This document shows, piece by piece, positions 1 to 6,537 of a DNA stretch of 6,556 nt. Within the stretch, counting starts at the first letter, position 1. Every line of letters starts with the position of its first letter. Both the position numbers and the translations under genes were made by a program. This stretch comes from Deltaproteobacteria bacterium. Lineage in GTDB: Bacteria; Desulfobacterota; Desulfobacteria; Desulfobacterales; ETH-SRB1. The notes under the pieces were generated by a model. It searched no databases. It saw only the letters and a list, made by a program, of their open reading frames with translations, and had not been told where the DNA came from. Location: positions 5,327-11,882 of the forward strand of contig JAJSZO010000065.1 in assembly GCA_030262795.1 (NCBI GenBank), read 5' to 3'.

Positions 1-452
1 ATGCCGCAAAAAAGGTGCCTCAATTAAATCCCGACCTTGATTTTATAAAAGAAGCAGCCATGCTGCACGATATCGGTATTTTTTTGACGAATATCCCTGA
101 ATTAAATTGCAAAGGCAAAAATCCGTATATTTGTCATGGATATCTGGGCCGTGAAATATTAGAAAAGATCGGATTTCCGGAACATGCTCTTGTTTGTGAA
201 CGGCATGTCGGCGTAGGTATAACGGTTGAAGATATAAAACACTACGCACTTCCGCTGCCAAAGCGCAATATGCTTCCTGTTTCAATAGAAGAGCAGATCA
301 TATGCTTTGCAGACAAGTTCTTTTCTAAAAACCGTAATTCATTAAAAAAAGAAAAGTCTGTTGAAGATATCAAAAAAAGCCTTGAGCCATATGGACTTGA
401 AAAAGTCAAAAGGTTTCAATCCTGGGTTGATTTGTTTGAAAACTCATTATGA
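1..452 (+). CDS. HD-domain (HDIG-type) phosphohydrolase, 5'-truncated by window edge
   Basis: This is the C-terminal part of an HD-superfamily metal-dependent phosphohydrolase. The reading frame is open from position 3 and the real start lies left of the window. A GTG at 15 could be read as a start, but the in-frame codons before it (Ala-Ala-Lys-Lys) continue a helix that normally leads into the domain. The metal-binding motif LHDIGIF is encoded at about 63-83, followed by a His in CHGYLGREIL and another in CERHVGVG. This matches the HD family ligand order, minus the first His, which should lie upstream. About 150 residues are visible. The C-terminal third is rich in Lys and Glu, with no membrane segment or second domain. 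Members are cytoplasmic and usually act on nucleotides or other phosphate esters; the substrate cannot be told from sequence. The next gene starts 233 bp downstream, so the two are probably not tightly co-transcribed. Confidence 0.85.
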   Translation, partial: AAKKVPQLNPDLDFIKEAAMLHDIGIFLTNIPELNCKGKNPYICHGYLGREILEKIGFPEHALVCERHVGVGITVEDIKHYALPLPKRNMLPVSIEEQIICFADKFFSKNRNSLKKEKSVEDIKKSLEPYGLEKVKRFQSWVDLFENSL

Positions 453-460
453 GATTAAAT

Positions 461-500
461 AGAGGCGGTGGACAATTAAATTTAACTGCCCACAGCCTCT
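461..500 (+). terminator. Imperfect hairpin after the HD gene, possible terminator
   Basis: An 11-bp inverted repeat with one mismatch (AGAGGCGGTGG at 461-471 and CCACAGCCTCT at 490-500) encloses an 18-nt AT-rich loop, starting 9 nt after the HD gene stop. The loop itself contains the palindrome TTAAATTTAA (476-485). There is no clean T-run directly after the stem; the first T-rich stretch begins near 514. It may therefore be a weak or factor-assisted terminator, or mRNA 3'-end protection. Confidence 0.45.
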
Positions 501-505
501 GGTTG

Positions 506-517
506 TCAACATGTTGA
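506..517. repeat. Perfect 12-bp palindrome TCAACATGTTGA
   Basis: TCAACA and TGTTGA abut without a spacer in the non-coding gap between the HD gene and the redox gene, followed by TTTTGAGTTTT. This form suits a dimeric regulator operator better than an RNA hairpin, because there is no loop. It lies about 115 bp upstream of the suggested -10 box of the redox gene, which is far for a repressor site. The role is unknown. Confidence 0.3.
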
Positions 518-608
518 TTTTGAGTTTTCGTAATACTTTAGCTTTTTGAAGATATAGCCGCTTCGGGTGTGATCAATTTCAGATAGTTTGTTGCATAGTG
601 CTAAACTG

Positions 609-636
609 TTACGAGTTTTCAAATTTCTGATATTAT
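609..636 (+). promoter_or_regulatory. Possible sigma70-type promoter (extended -10) for the redox gene
   Basis: TATTAT at 631-636 is preceded by TG one base upstream (628-629), giving an extended -10 element. A poor -35 candidate, TTACGA (609-614), lies 16 bp upstream. Transcription would start near 643 and leave a leader of about 40 nt before the TTG start. The region is AT-rich, so chance matches are likely. Confidence 0.3.
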
Positions 637-673
637 ATTTTCTTTAACCTGAGTTGAGCAATTTAGGTTTAAT

Positions 674-680
674 AGGAGGT
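674..680 (+). promoter_or_regulatory. Strong ribosome binding site fixing a TTG start
   Basis: AGGAGGT lies 5 nt upstream of the TTG at 686-688. This near-perfect Shine-Dalgarno sequence, together with protein homology beginning at once (a beta-strand of a 2Fe-2S ferredoxin fold), supports TTG as the real start although it is a rare codon. Confidence 0.8.
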
Positions 681-685
681 AAGGC

Positions 686-3600
686 TTGTCAAAAAAAATT
701 CAGCTTACGATCAATGGAAAAGAAACCGCAGTAAAACCCGGCACCACTATCTTTCAGGCAGCGGAAGAATCAGGAATAACTATACCCGCTCTTTGCTATC
801 AGGAACATCTCAAGCCCCTGGGAAAATGTCGTTTGTGCATAGTTGAAATTGAAGGGCAGGATCGTTTGGTTACATCGTGTGTCGCAAAGGTCAAAGAAGG
901 AATGGTTATAGATACCAATTCCGAACGTGTCCGCCAGGCCCGTCGAAATAAACTGGAATTGATACTGACAAATCACTATGGAGATTGCGTAGCCCCATGT
1001 CAACTCACCTGCCCGGCAAACCTGGATATTCAGGGATATCTTGCATTGATTGCCAATGGTCAATATCTTGAAGCGTTAAAGCTTGTTAAGGAACGCTGTC
1101 CAATGCCCCTGGTAATCGGAAGGGTATGCCCCCGCCCATGTGAAACCGAATGCCGCCGCCAAAGAATTGATGAGCCTGTTTGTATTAATTTTTCAAAGCG
1201 CTTTCTTGGTGATTATGAGCGAAAAAATTATAAAAAATTAATTACATGTCTCCCCGAACTTTCCGGTTACAAAGTTGCCGTGGTTGGGGGCGGTCCGGCC
1301 GGACTTTCCGCTGCATATTATCTCAGGCAAAAAGGACATGAAGTAACTATATTTGAGGCCATGCCGAAATTAGGCGGGCAATTACGGTACGGAATTCCCA
1401 GCTATCGTTTTCCCAGGCATATACTTGATCTTGAGATAGAATCTATTCTTCAGCCCGGGATTGAAGCAAAAACAAATACTTTGCTTGGAAAAGATTTTAC
1501 TTGTGAGAGCCTTCTTTCTGACGGATATACTGCAGTTTTTTTAGGTTTAGGTTGTTTGGGCGCACGTAACTTGTGTATCCCCGGAGAAGAATTAAACGAT
1601 GTTATAGAAGGCACAACTTTTCTGACAAATGTTTCACTTGGCAAAGATGTAAAGATCGGAAACAAGGTAATAGTTATCGGCGGCGGGAATACCGCCATAG
1701 ATGCTGCCCGTACTGCCCTCAGGCTGGGCGCCAAGAAAGTTGATATATACTATCGACGGTCCCGTGTTGAAATGCCTGCCCTTGCTGCAGAAATTGATGC
1801 AGCGGAAGAAGAAGGAATCGGAATCAATATTCTTGTTGCGCCATCCATATTGATAGGGGAAAATGGCAAGTTGCAACAAATGGAATATATCCGTATGGAA
1901 CTGAAAGAAAAGGATTCCAGTGGAAGAAGGTGTCCTGTGCCGGTATCTGGCTCCGAGCAAGTTGTTGACGTGGATACGGTAATAGCAGCAATTGGCCAGG
2001 TACCGGATCTTTCCGGATTACAGGATGATGAGCTTGGTCAAAAAATCTCGACGACACGCTGGGGCACACTGGTGGCGCATCCCGGTACTTTACAAACCAG
2101 TGTAGTAGAAATCTTTACCGGAGGAGACATTTTTACAGGTCCAAAGACCGTGGTATCTGCTTTCGCGGCAGGCAGACGCGCTGCCAACTCTATTGATCTT
2201 TTTCTTCGCAAAAAACCTGTAAAATCCCCTGAAATGCCATTTAACATAAGCAAAGGACCTCTTGATAAAGTTGACACGCAAAATTTTGCAGGAATTGATA
2301 ACAAACCAAGGGCAAAAATGCCGGAACTTCCTGCCGGTGCACGCCGCAATAATTTTGAAGAAGTGGATTTGGGGTTTTCAGAAGAGACAGCCGTTCAAGA
2401 AGCAAAAAGGTGTCTTTCCTGCGGGTGTATTGATGCATTTGAATGCAAATTGAGAGAATATGCAACAGAATATGGGGTGGATATTTCAAACCTTGAGATC
2501 TGGCAGGAAAAAAAGTTTGAAATAGATGAAACCCATCCTTATATCATAGTTGATCCAAACAAGTGCATCAACTGCAGGCGATGCGTACGCAATTGCTCTG
2601 AATACCAGTGTTCCGATGCAATTAAATTAGAAGCTCTGGAATATGACCAAAAAGGCAAAGCATCATTTTACGGGCCTGTAATCAACAACAAATGTGTTTC
2701 ATGCGGGTTATGCGTTAGCAATTGTCCCACAGGCGCCCTTGTTGAAAAAACAAAAAAACGACCAGGTCCCTTCCATCTTAAAACCATGCCAACCACATGC
2801 TCATTGTGCGGATGCGGATGCACGATAATATTAAACTACATAGGAAAAGACCTTGTCAAGATAACATCGGATCTGCATAAAAAGCCGAATTACGGCCATT
2901 TATGTGTTGATGGAAAGTTCAGATATAAAAATGCAGATAGAAGAAAAAGGCTGGATAAGCCCCTAATCAAGCAAAAAGGGCAATTTGTTCCTGTAGAATG
3001 GGATGAGGCGATTTCCTATGTTGCCCAGCGGCTGAAAACTCTTCAAAAGGCATATCGCCCTGAATCTTTTGCAGGAATTGCCACATCAGCATGTACAAAT
3101 GAAGAAGCATATCTATTTCAAAAATTTTTAAGAGCTGTAATTAAAACTCCGAATATTGACTTTTTCGATAGCCTGTCTGAAATAGATGTTTTCCCTGAAT
3201 TTATCTCGCTGCTCTCAGCTACGGCTGAATATCGATCTATTGAAAATGCAAAACAGATTCTTATCACATCAGATAATCCCGCTGTTCAATATCCGGTAAT
3301 TGATGCACTTGTCAGACGCGCTCAAAGAAAAAACAAAGCAACAGTTGTCTTTGTGGATGGCACATTACCTGATATCTCAGACGAACTGCCGACTGTTTTT
3401 CTTTATTCAAGGGAAATCTTTAAGTGGGATACAAATCAGCTTGAACAAATACTTTCAATGTCCGGGCAGGGATTTTTGAATCTTTTTCCACTTGTTTTCA
3501 AATCCAATGGCCATGGATTGCTTAATATGGGTGTGACACCCGATCTCTTTCCAGGACAAAAAAGGATAACTGATATTGAAGAACATCAAAAATTTGAAAC

Positions 3601-4021
3601 CGCCTGGAAAACAAATCTGCCCGAGCAGTCAGGATTATCAACAGATAAAATACTGAAAAAAACTCTTATAGAAGATATTCGTGTAATTTATTTGATGGGG
3701 GATATTCCTGAAGATTTTGAATATGATGACACAGTAAAAAGCTCTCTTTCCAGGGCTGAATTCCTGGTGGCTCAATCACCTTATCGTTCACGATTATTGT
3801 CAGCCGCAGAAGTAATCCTGCCTCCACTTCCACTTAATGAATCACAAGGAACCATAACAAATATCGAAGGAAGGATAAGCTCTTTATCTGCCCCGCATGC
3901 AATGCAGGAATCAATAAATAAACCGGGACAAGAAATAATTACACAGATTTCAACGCTAATGGGTTATCCGATGCTCATAAACAGTATTGATGAAATAAAT
4001 TTTGACGGGATAACAGGATGA
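686..4021 (+). CDS. Multidomain Fe-S flavoprotein: 2Fe-2S + GltD-like NAD(P)H oxidoreductase + 2x4Fe-4S + NuoG/FdhA-like domain
   Basis: This is a 1111-residue soluble redox protein with no signal peptide or membrane segment. Residues 1-80 form a NuoG-type 2Fe-2S domain (C37, C48, C51, C65). Residues 97-170 carry a GltD/NfnB-like Cys region (H97, C101, C105, C109, C148, C152, C156). Residues 195-505 are the FAD/NAD(P)H oxidoreductase: FAD loop VVGGGPAGL (199-207), NAD(P) loop VIGGGNTAIDAAR (330-342), RR at 357-358 as in NADPH-using GltD, and the FAD tail GGDIFTGPKTV (479-489). C576, C579, C581 and C587 may bind another cluster. Ferredoxin motifs follow at 627-637 and 670-680. From 702 a molybdopterin-oxidoreductase-type domain begins with a 4Fe-4S site (C705, C708, C712, C740). 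Its Sec/Cys Mo-ligand motif is absent, and the protein stops before a C-terminal pterin-binding domain. Known relatives suggest NAD(P)H-ferredoxin or quinone/acceptor electron transfer; SfrA and SfrB of Geobacter resemble the two halves. Partner and substrate are unknown. Confidence 0.88.
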   Translation: MSKKIQLTINGKETAVKPGTTIFQAAEESGITIPALCYQEHLKPLGKCRLCIVEIEGQDRLVTSCVAKVKEGMVIDTNSERVRQARRNKLELILTNHYGDCVAPCQLTCPANLDIQGYLALIANGQYLEALKLVKERCPMPLVIGRVCPRPCETECRRQRIDEPVCINFSKRFLGDYERKNYKKLITCLPELSGYKVAVVGGGPAGLSAAYYLRQKGHEVTIFEAMPKLGGQLRYGIPSYRFPRHILDLEIESILQPGIEAKTNTLLGKDFTCESLLSDGYTAVFLGLGCLGARNLCIPGEELNDVIEGTTFLTNVSLGKDVKIGNKVIVIGGGNTAIDAARTALRLGAKKVDIYYRRSRVEMPALAAEIDAAEEEGIGINILVAPSILIGENGKLQQMEYIRMELKEKDSSGRRCPVPVSGSEQVVDVDTVIAAIGQVPDLSGLQDDELGQKISTTRWGTLVAHPGTLQTSVVEIFTGGDIFTGPKTVVSAFAAGRRAANSIDLFLRKKPVKSPEMPFNISKGPLDKVDTQNFAGIDNKPRAKMPELPAGARRNNFEEVDLGFSEETAVQEAKRCLSCGCIDAFECKLREYATEYGVDISNLEIWQEKKFEIDETHPYIIVDPNKCINCRRCVRNCSEYQCSDAIKLEALEYDQKGKASFYGPVINNKCVSCGLCVSNCPTGALVEKTKKRPGPFHLKTMPTTCSLCGCGCTIILNYIGKDLVKITSDLHKKPNYGHLCVDGKFRYKNADRRKRLDKPLIKQKGQFVPVEWDEAISYVAQRLKTLQKAYRPESFAGIATSACTNEEAYLFQKFLRAVIKTPNIDFFDSLSEIDVFPEFISLLSATAEYRSIENAKQILITSDNPAVQYPVIDALVRRAQRKNKATVVFVDGTLPDISDELPTVFLYSREIFKWDTNQLEQILSMSGQGFLNLFPLVFKSNGHGLLNMGVTPDLFPGQKRITDIEEHQKFETAWKTNLPEQSGLSTDKILKKTLIEDIRVIYLMGDIPEDFEYDDTVKSSLSRAEFLVAQSPYRSRLLSAAEVILPPLPLNESQGTITNIEGRISSLSAPHAMQESINKPGQEIITQISTLMGYPMLINSIDEINFDGITG

Positions 4022-4054
4022 GCAAGGGGGTTTGGTTCTAACTTCGGGCACTAT

Positions 4055-6226
4055 TTATGATTGTCGATTGAGGGTTAATCGTTCCATCCATTGCCATGCT
4101 CCATCCACATCAAAAAATCTTGCTCCGTATCCAAGGTTGCGCATTTCCTTTTGTAAAACAGTATCATGTTTTTCGATAATCGTATTAGGAATTCTTTTTG
4201 CCAACTCGACAGGTTTAGGTCTTGATTTGCCGAGAATGGCTTTAACCGCCTTACTAAATGACTTTAAAGAACTATTCCCGATATCTATCACGCCACCAAA
4301 GCTATCAGCGGATAAGCCCTCATTCCGCAGCAGTACTGTAATGGTATTGGTGGCTTGATCTCCGAGCCAGGGAAGAATATGAACGGTGTTACCAATTTGC
4401 AGCACATTGATTTTGTCAAGGCCCATCGCATGAAAGTACTCAAGGCCTTCGTCAAAAATTATTTTGGCCTCGTTGTTGAGATAAATTGGCAAGGTTCTCT
4501 GTTTATAAACACGCAGCATTTCCTGCCTGACAATATTGTGTACCATCTGGCCATTCCCCACGAACCTGGGAGGTCTGCCACCCGTGGCCAGTTTTAACAT
4601 GATCAACTTTTTCTCCGCATTAACCTGCAGCACTTTCCAACGCTTACCGGCAAAAATAACAAGCTGTCCGGCAACCATGGGCCCATCTATTGGCACGGTT
4701 CCCAACACTCGTCCATCACATTCCAGCCGATATTCTTCGGGAGTATTGAAAGCAGTATAAAAGGAATAGTGTTCAACAAATTTTTCTCCTCTGCTGCCGA
4801 GTATAAGTTGGCCATCTTGAGTTTGTGAGATCAAATCCTGCTTACCAAGCGATCTGAGGAACGAACCGTAAAGGGTCTGATTTACCAGCGAAAAAGGACC
4901 TGTATCACAAAGCAGCAACCAGAGTTGGTTGGCTCGAACACCTCCATATTGCCCGATTACAGACAAAGTCTGTTGCACGAGAGTCGAGAAATGATATTGA
5001 TTATTCGGGGCTGGTTCGTACCATTTTTTTAGCAGCAAATTGATCATTGCAACGCATTGAATAGTTTCCAGGCGAAGGCAATCAAGAAGATGGCTTTTGG
5101 CAGTAATCTCGTTTTCGGCAATGAACATGCGCAAAATAGCTGCTTCACCCCTTCGTCCTGAACGTCCCAGTCGTTGTCGCAAACTGGCAACGGAATGAGG
5201 AACTGTCACTTGCGCTATGGAATCAACGCTGCCGATGTCGATTCCCAATTCCAAAGTCATAGTGCAAACAGCAGTAGTGGGTAATATTTCCTTTTGCAGT
5301 CTGACTTCCAGGCTTTCACGTATCTCTTTAGAAAGGCTTCCATGGTGAGGAAAAAACTCATTCGGTACACCGTCACGTTCACAACGATCAGCGAGGGCGG
5401 CAGTTAGTTCTTCTGTCCTGCTCCTGCTATTGGCGAATACAAGGTGGGATTTCCCTCTGAGAATTGCATAAAGATCATCCACGATCCTGTAAAGAGCTGA
5501 TGACGCCCCTTCACTTGCAAGTGTCAGGTACCCCCTGAGTTGAATCTTGAGGTCAGAGCGGAATGCTGTTGATTGAATAATTTCACAAGGAAGTTTTCCA
5601 TTGGGTCTAAGGTATTGCGCGACCTGCTGCATTTTGCCCAAGGTGGCGCTCAGGGCAATTCGAGGAATTGTTCGTTGCAGCAAAAATTCCAATCGGTGCA
5701 TGAGGGATTGAAGCTGACAACCTCGTTCTGTGCCGAGAAAAGCATGAAATTCATCAACAATAATATGACTTAATCCCTCAAAGGCATGGAGGCACCAGCC
5801 TGCATGGTTCAGCAATAGAGATTCGAGTGACTCCGGCGTGATAAGAAGAATACCCCGCGGATTTTTTCGCTGCTTGTCTTTGACGGAACGGAGAACATCT
5901 CCATGCCAGGGAGTAACCGGAAAACCGAGAATTTTACCAAGGCCCTGTAATCTCCGGTATTGGTCATTGATCAGTGCCTTTAGCGGACTTATGTACAGAA
6001 TGCCAATACTGTTCGGGGAATTCTCTGCGATAAGAGAACAAGCAGGAAGCAATGCTGCCTCTGTTTTTCCAGCCGCAGTTGAAGCGCTGATGATGACATC
6101 ACATTCGGCCTTTAGAATCGGAGCGATGGCCTGCTCCTGGATATCTCTGAGCGCGTTCCACTTTTGCGACCACACCCAACGTTGTACGCCTTCATGTAAC
6201 TGATTAAAGCCTTGGGATTCACTCAT
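4055..6226 (-). CDS. Lhr-like DEAD/DEAH superfamily 2 helicase
   Basis: This is a 723-residue ATP-dependent nucleic-acid helicase of the Lhr-core type. RecA1 carries a Q-motif-like R27-x2-Q30, Walker A STAAGKT (49-55), ISPLKAL (79-85), TPESLE (130-135), the DEFH box (158-161) and SAT (193-195). RecA2 carries FANSRSRTEEL (264-274), HHGSLS (294-299), TLELGID (324-330) and the motif VI QRLGRSGRR (351-359). A winged-helix-like region follows (about 400-490), then the Lhr-type beta-barrel with AGKRWKV (526-532) and GGRPPRF (549-555). The C-terminal part resembles other compact Lhr proteins. It is much shorter than E. coli Lhr (about 1500 residues) and close to the short helicases of defence loci such as BrxHI of BREX, but that assignment needs the neighbouring genes. 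The ATG is 8 nt after the stop of the upstream frame, with GAGG overlapping that TGA, so translation is probably coupled. All core motifs are intact. Confidence 0.9.
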   Translation of the reverse strand: MSESQGFNQLHEGVQRWVWSQKWNALRDIQEQAIAPILKAECDVIISASTAAGKTEAALLPACSLIAENSPNSIGILYISPLKALINDQYRRLQGLGKILGFPVTPWHGDVLRSVKDKQRKNPRGILLITPESLESLLLNHAGWCLHAFEGLSHIIVDEFHAFLGTERGCQLQSLMHRLEFLLQRTIPRIALSATLGKMQQVAQYLRPNGKLPCEIIQSTAFRSDLKIQLRGYLTLASEGASSALYRIVDDLYAILRGKSHLVFANSRSRTEELTAALADRCERDGVPNEFFPHHGSLSKEIRESLEVRLQKEILPTTAVCTMTLELGIDIGSVDSIAQVTVPHSVASLRQRLGRSGRRGEAAILRMFIAENEITAKSHLLDCLRLETIQCVAMINLLLKKWYEPAPNNQYHFSTLVQQTLSVIGQYGGVRANQLWLLLCDTGPFSLVNQTLYGSFLRSLGKQDLISQTQDGQLILGSRGEKFVEHYSFYTAFNTPEEYRLECDGRVLGTVPIDGPMVAGQLVIFAGKRWKVLQVNAEKKLIMLKLATGGRPPRFVGNGQMVHNIVRQEMLRVYKQRTLPIYLNNEAKIIFDEGLEYFHAMGLDKINVLQIGNTVHILPWLGDQATNTITVLLRNEGLSADSFGGVIDIGNSSLKSFSKAVKAILGKSRPKPVELAKRIPNTIIEKHDTVLQKEMRNLGYGARFFDVDGAWQWMERLTLNRQS

Positions 6227-6231
6227 CTAAA

Positions 6232-6236
6232 ACCTC
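6232..6236 (-). promoter_or_regulatory. Ribosome binding site of the helicase overlapping the upstream stop codon
   Basis: On the minus strand the sequence reads TGAGGTTTTAGATG. The stop TGA of the upstream frame shares bases with GAGGT, and the helicase ATG follows 5 nt later. This layout is typical of translational coupling inside an operon, so damage to the upstream gene by the mobile element could lower helicase expression. Confidence 0.6.
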
Positions 6237-6385
6237 AGAGCTGAAATGTTGCCAACTCGTCAACATTCGAGCCGCTACCTTCAATAAGCGGCATGTCTGT
6301 ATTCTGCTCCTCTTCCACATGCATCTGTTCGATCAATTGATGCCAAAATTTTCTTTGATCTTCGAATAGATACCAAACCTGGGAT

Positions 6386-6393
6386 ATAAATGC
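6386..6393. repeat. Target site duplication, left copy (ATAAATGC)
   Basis: This 8-bp direct repeat is identical to 6530-6537 and directly abuts the left inverted repeat. Together with the right copy it fixes the element borders and the original target. Confidence 0.88.
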
Positions 6394-6416
6394 GGCTACC
6401 GCCATAAGGCGGGACA
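6394..6416 (+). repeat. Left terminal inverted repeat of the MITE
   Basis: This 23-bp repeat is the exact reverse complement of 6507-6529. It contains its own small hairpin CCGCC-ATAA-GGCGG (6399-6412), so each end is palindromic as well as paired with the other. Identity stops sharply at 6417. Confidence 0.92.
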
Positions 6417-6506
6417 GCAAGTAAATTCAGGCAGTTTCCAACGCTAGCTTTATCATTGATTTTGTTTGATTATTTACCAAAGTCTCCATCTTGTATAGTT
6501 TAAAAG

Positions 6507-6529
6507 TGTCCCGCCTTATGGCGGTAGCC
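6507..6529 (-). repeat. Right terminal inverted repeat of the MITE
   Basis: This is the exact reverse complement of the left end, with the same internal hairpin CCGCC-TTAT-GGCGG (6511-6524). It lies directly against the right copy of the target duplication. Confidence 0.92.
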
Positions 6530-6537
6530 ATAAATGC
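6530..6537. repeat. Target site duplication, right copy (ATAAATGC)
   Basis: This 8-bp direct repeat is identical to 6386-6393 and directly abuts the right inverted repeat. Deleting one copy plus the element restores an uninterrupted minus-strand frame. Confidence 0.88.

Larger units (their letters stand above)
6394..6529. mobile_element. 136-bp MITE-like non-autonomous element with perfect 23-bp TIRs and 8-bp TSD
   Basis: The ends are perfect inverted repeats of 23 bp (starting GGCTACCGCC, ending with its complement GGCGGTAGCC). They are flanked by identical copies of ATAAATGC (6386-6393 and 6530-6537). The 90-bp core (6417-6506) is AT-rich and has no transposase. An 8-bp duplication occurs in several transposase families (for example ISL3, IS256, IS66), and the TIR alone does not let me choose one. 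The perfect ends and target duplication point to a recent insertion. It sits in the gene upstream of the helicase. Transcribed, the long complementary ends would fold into a strong hairpin. Confidence 0.9.

Noticed and set aside
15..17. GTG at 15 as the true start of the HD gene
   Set aside because: The frame is open upstream, and the HD fold needs an N-terminal helix with a first His ligand that would lie before the window.
1..27. ATG at position 1 as a gene start
   Set aside because: Its frame meets TAA at 25-27. The HD gene uses another frame, open from the left edge.
686..4021. Calling the large protein a formate dehydrogenase alpha subunit
   Set aside because: The Sec/Cys ligand motif and the C-terminal pterin-binding domain are absent. 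Resemblance is limited to the fold and the Fe-S site.
4065..4081. Small hairpin CGATT/AATCG near the helicase stop as a terminator
   Set aside because: It is a 5-bp AT-rich stem inside the coding region with no T-run on either side.
4032..4760. Plus-strand open frames opposite the helicase gene
   Set aside because: They lie fully antisense to a helicase with intact motifs, show no recognisable domains, and are best explained as shadows.
5838..6203. 121-codon plus-strand frame
   Set aside because: It is antisense to the helicase Walker A/DEFH region and has a composition typical of a reverse-complement shadow.
6235..6420. A free-standing 61-residue gene
   Set aside because: Its first codons come from the MITE end and the rest continues an upstream frame once the element is removed, so it is a gene remnant.
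6394..6529. The two GC-rich repeats as a CRISPR or rho-independent terminator pair
   Set aside because: They are inverted, not direct, repeats and have exact 8-bp flanking duplications, which fits a transposable element. There is no T-run after them.
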